This document shows, in pieces, positions 6,374 to 7,989 of a stretch of 7,989 nucleotides of DNA (positions are counted from its first letter, which is position 1; the number at the start of each line of letters is the position of its first letter). Origin of the DNA: Kiritimatiellia bacterium (GTDB lineage Bacteria > Verrucomicrobiota > Kiritimatiellia > RFP12 > UBA1067); contig JAQWAM010000045.1 in assembly GCA_028707675.1 (NCBI GenBank), positions 1 through 7,989 of the forward strand. The letters are read 5' to 3'. The translations under genes were made by a program, and so were the position numbers. A model generated the notes under the pieces. It was not told the DNA's origin, did no database searches, and was given only the letters and a program-made list of their open reading frames with translations.

Positions 6374-7294
6374 TCATTGCGCCTGATCCTGCTTCACGAT
6401 CCCAAGCGCGGCGAAACGCTTGGCGTAGGCCTTGTACTCCGCGGCGGTGAGCGGTTCGAAGGGCTTGCGGAAGCAGCCGCAGTCGAGCCCGATGAATTTC
6501 ATCATCGCCTTGCGGTAAGACCAGTTGTCGGACTCGACCATTAGCTCGACCACCCGGTTCGCCTCATCCTGCCATTTCGCCGCGGTCTTGAGATCACCTT
6601 TCGCCGCGAACTTGCATATGTTCACAAAGTGCTTCGGAATAATGTTGTAGGTCGTCCCGATGCCGCCGGAGAAGACATTGTCGAGCGCGAGTCCGCACAG
6701 GAGCTGCTCGTCGCAGCCTGCGAACCAAATCCTCTCCTTGCCGACTTTACGCTTGAGGCACTGCGCGGCGAAATAGTCGCGGCCCGTGTACTTGATGCCC
6801 TTCACATTCTTGAGGTCGAAGAATCGTATGTCTCGTCCAGGGACAAGCGCCGCACCCATCGAATAGACCATGAACGGCAGATCTGTTGCCGCGGTGATGG
6901 TCTTGTAGTGATAATACGCCGCCTCAAACGAGTTGCGGTAAAGCTGCGGGGTGATAGACGAAATCCAGTCGATGCCGACCTTGGCGGCGTGCTGCGCGAG
7001 CACAACTGAATCATCCGTGCAGTTCGCGCCGACATGCGCGATCAGTTTGCAACGTCCCTTCGCGGCCTTGACCGCGGTCTCCATGACGAGCTTGCGCTCC
7101 TCAAGCGAGAGGAGCCACCACTCACCCGTCGTGCCCGTTAGATAAAAGCCGTTAAGACCGTTCTTGATGCCGTAGTTGATGATCTTCCCGATCATCTCCG
7201 GATTGACACGACCCTTGGCATCATAAGGCGTGAAGAGCGCGGCATACGCGCCGTTCATTCCCGTTAAGTGCTTTTCTGTTAACTTTGTGTTCAC
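6374..7294 (-). CDS. nanA: N-acetylneuraminate lyase family aldolase
   Basis: Class I aldolase that probably cleaves N-acetylneuraminate (sialic acid) to N-acetylmannosamine and pyruvate in the cytoplasm. 306 residues, slightly over the typical 290-300. TIM-barrel signatures: GTTGEWWLLSLEERK (54-68) including the GTTGE carboxylate-binding loop; FMVYSMG (141-147) with the likely catalytic Tyr144; GIKYT (166-170) with the Schiff-base Lys168; CDEQLLCGLALD (194-205); and GIGTTYN (211-217), which favours sialate lyase over dihydrodipicolinate synthase. The start is GTG at 7294, with GGAG eight bases before it; an ATG 12 codons in has a poorly spaced site. The GTG overlaps by four bases the stop of a 30-codon vapC relic. 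No nanE, nanK or transporter is in the window. Other DapA-superfamily substrates remain possible. Confidence 0.82.
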   Translation of the reverse strand: MNTKLTEKHLTGMNGAYAALFTPYDAKGRVNPEMIGKIINYGIKNGLNGFYLTGTTGEWWLLSLEERKLVMETAVKAAKGRCKLIAHVGANCTDDSVVLAQHAAKVGIDWISSITPQLYRNSFEAAYYHYKTITAATDLPFMVYSMGAALVPGRDIRFFDLKNVKGIKYTGRDYFAAQCLKRKVGKERIWFAGCDEQLLCGLALDNVFSGGIGTTYNIIPKHFVNICKFAAKGDLKTAAKWQDEANRVVELMVESDNWSYRKAMMKFIGLDCGCFRKPFEPLTAAEYKAYAKRFAALGIVKQDQAQ

Positions 7295-7383
7295 CCTAAT
7301 GTCTCCAAAATTTTTACAGATTCTACCACAAAGACGCCGTGTTGCGCATTAATCAGAAAACTTGTGTCGGCATAAACTACCAT
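7291..7383 (-). pseudogene. Truncated VapC (PIN-domain toxin) relic
   Basis: A 30-codon frame opening at ATG 7383, which overlaps the antitoxin stop (ATGGTAG), exactly where a cognate VapC normally starts. It begins MVVYADTSFLI, the standard N-terminus of this VapC group with the first catalytic Asp at residue 6. After about residue 11 the similarity ends (NAQHGVFVVE and on), and the frame stops at a TGA that overlaps the nanA GTG. VapC toxins are usually near 130-145 residues, so more than 90 per cent is missing, including the remaining acidic residues. It is best read as a deletion relic whose breakpoint lies near 7350. Whether the short peptide is still translated is unknown. Confidence 0.7.
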
Positions 7384-7622
7384 CGGCTATTCTCACGCTC
7401 TTCCAAAACCGCATTGGGTATAATCCTGTCCCAAAAAATGGCATTGGCGCGCGCCGCGAAGTCCGGCATCTTAAAATCCGCCGGCGGCGCGGCCGGTCGC
7501 AGTGGGCATAGCCTGGCCACGGGTTTCAAGCGTTTCAAGACCGTCACCTCCTCGCCCTCGGCGACCCATGCGAGCACGGCCCCCAGATCATGCCGCATCT
7601 GACGTATGGTGGCTGTTCTCAT
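7377..7622 (-). CDS. Phd/YefM-family antitoxin
   Basis: 81-residue type II antitoxin that would neutralise a VapC-type RNase and repress its own promoter. N-terminal DNA-binding/dimer part: RTATIRQMRHDLGAVLAWV (2-20), then GEEVTVLKRLKPVARLCP (23-40), the Phd/YefM pattern with the KRxKPVARL strand. C-terminal toxin-binding tail: MPDFAARANAIFWDRIIPN (52-70) and ending LEERENSRW. The start ATG 7622 is chosen because the family N-terminus begins there and a promoter -10 ends seven bases upstream. In-frame ATGs at 7643 and 7631 and a TTG at 7658 lie inside the promoter or operator. There is no Shine-Dalgarno sequence, as expected for a leaderless mRNA. The gene appears intact although the toxin downstream is reduced to a stub. 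Confidence 0.82.
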   Translation of the reverse strand: MRTATIRQMRHDLGAVLAWVAEGEEVTVLKRLKPVARLCPLRPAAPPADFKMPDFAARANAIFWDRIIPNAVLEERENSRW

Positions 7623-7644
7623 GTGACACATTATGTGACACATT
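7621..7644. promoter_or_regulatory. Tandem palindromic operator of the antitoxin
   Basis: Two exact, adjacent 12-base copies of ATGTGACACATT (7621-7632 and 7633-7644). Within each, ATGTG-A-CACAT is a perfect palindrome around a central A. The pair covers the antitoxin promoter -10 and touches its start codon. Repeated palindromes over a toxin-antitoxin promoter are the usual sites for binding of the antitoxin or antitoxin-toxin complex, so this is inferred to be the autoregulatory operator. Confidence 0.7.
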
Positions 7645-7658
7645 CGGTCTAAAGTCAA
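7630..7658 (-). promoter_or_regulatory. Sigma-70-type promoter of the antitoxin
   Basis: On the minus strand TTGACT (7658-7653) and CATAAT (7635-7630), each 5 of 6 to consensus, are separated by exactly 17 bases. Transcription would begin at or within a base or so of the antitoxin ATG (7622), seven bases past the -10, implying a leaderless transcript. The -10 straddles the junction of the two operator palindromes. Confidence 0.7.
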
Positions 7659-7671
7659 CCGCCAAGGGCGG
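7659..7671. other. Short hairpin in the divergent intergenic region
   Basis: CCGCC (7659-7663) pairs with GGCGG (7667-7671) around an AAG loop, immediately upstream of the antitoxin -35 and between it and the plus-strand PIN gene. The stem is only five pairs, so its role is uncertain. Confidence 0.3.
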
Positions 7672-7688
7672 GGTGCGATTTTTCGTCA

Positions 7689-7716
7689 TTGCCGCCGTGC
7701 GGAAGGACAAAATAAA
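7689..7716 (+). promoter_or_regulatory. Weak candidate promoter for the PIN gene
   Basis: TTGCCG (7689-7694) and AATAAA (7711-7716) are 16 bases apart, each 4 of 6 to consensus. Transcription would start near the ATG at 7728. The match is weak and is offered only because the gene must be transcribed from this short divergent region. Confidence 0.22.
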
Positions 7717-7727
7717 CGGGCAAAGCC

Positions 7728-7989
7728 ATGTCAAACGCGGTCGTTGACACCAACATTCTGGTTTCGGGTTTGTGGAATCCGTCCGGCGCGCCGGGGATGG
7801 TGCTGTCGATGATTCTATCCGGACGGCTCACGGTCTGGTACACGGGCGTCATTCTGTGCGGGTACGCGGATGTGCTGCACCGCAAAGAATTCCCGTTCGC
7901 GAAAGCCGACGTGGATGCGTTGTTGGGATTTCTCCAGAAGATAGGCATCGCCGCGACTTTCACGGCGAGTACCGTGCCGTTCGCGGATG
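7728..7989 (+). CDS. PIN-domain putative toxin, COG1569-like (cut by window edge)
   Basis: Presumed RNase-type toxin of the PIN_3/COG1569 group; 87 codons are present and the frame is open at the right edge. It begins MSNAVVDTNILVSGLWNPSG, matching the family start VVDTNILVSGLLxPxGxPxxVL, with the first catalytic Asp at residue 7 and Asn9. A helix-strand pattern follows (ILSGRLTVWYTGVIL), then GYADVLHRKEFPF (45-57). Family members usually have Glu at the first position of that last segment (EYxxVLxRPKF); here it is Gly45 (codon GGG). The start is fixed by an in-frame TAA at 7713-7715 and no nearer alternative; the ribosome site is weak. It is divergent from the Phd-type antitoxin, 105 bases away, an unusual arrangement, so the two may not be partners; the true antitoxin may lie beyond the window. 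Confidence 0.78.
   Translation, partial: MSNAVVDTNILVSGLWNPSGAPGMVLSMILSGRLTVWYTGVILCGYADVLHRKEFPFAKADVDALLGFLQKIGIAATFTASTVPFAD

Noticed and set aside
7320..7325. Dedicated nanA promoter with -10 TAGAAT
   Set aside because: No -35 resembling TTGACA lies 16-18 bases upstream, so it is too weak to list as a feature.
1..7989. CRISPR array, tRNA or rRNA genes, complete insertion sequence
   Set aside because: No regularly spaced repeats, cloverleaf sequences, rRNA signatures or transposase frames were seen on either strand.

Overview
This is a G+C-rich bacterial chromosome segment. Every gene but one is on the minus strand, so transcription runs right to left. The single plus-strand gene is at the far right edge. 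The core genes (mreBCD with mrdA; rpmI with rplT) show a rod-shaped, peptidoglycan-making bacterium. The style of the sugar-acid and deoxysugar enzymes and the nested-palindrome repeat would fit a host- or mucin-associated member of the Verrucomicrobiota/Kiritimatiellota/Lentisphaerota group. That placement is a low-confidence impression and nothing in the window proves it.

Layout, left to right. 1-2667: the cell-shape operon, read mreB, mreC, mreD, mrdA (PBP2, only its N-terminus is in the window). The last three genes overlap end to start. 2801-4306: a lone rhamnulokinase-type FGGY sugar kinase with its own leader. 4411-5238: thiD, the hydroxymethylpyrimidine (phosphate) kinase. 5428-5997: the ribosomal protein pair rpmI-rplT, without infC next to it. 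5998-6373: a gene-free gap of about 375 bases with a possible rpmI promoter, a G/T tract and a 54-base nested palindrome that looks like a dispersed repeat. 6374-7294: an N-acetylneuraminate lyase (nanA). 7291-7989: a decaying toxin-antitoxin area.

The right end is the most interesting part. An intact 81-residue Phd/YefM-type antitoxin is followed, in the overlapping frame where a VapC toxin should begin, by only about eleven recognisable VapC residues (MVVYADTSFLI). The sequence then runs into the nanA start codon. The antitoxin has a textbook promoter (TTGACT, 17-base spacer, CATAAT) whose -10 is covered by two perfect tandem palindromes of ATGTGACACAT. The promoter lies so close to the ATG that the mRNA would be leaderless. 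Antitoxin, vapC relic and nanA are linked by stop/start overlaps, so nanA may now sit under the promoter of a former toxin-antitoxin operon. Divergently, a second PIN-domain protein (COG1569-like) starts at 7728 and runs off the window. It has Gly where the family's second acidic residue normally sits.

Functionally, mreBCD/mrdA form the elongasome for lateral wall growth, thiD serves thiamine synthesis, rpmI/rplT serve the large ribosomal subunit, and rhaB and nanA point to use of rhamnose- and sialic-acid-containing glycans. No other rhamnose or sialic acid genes are in the window.
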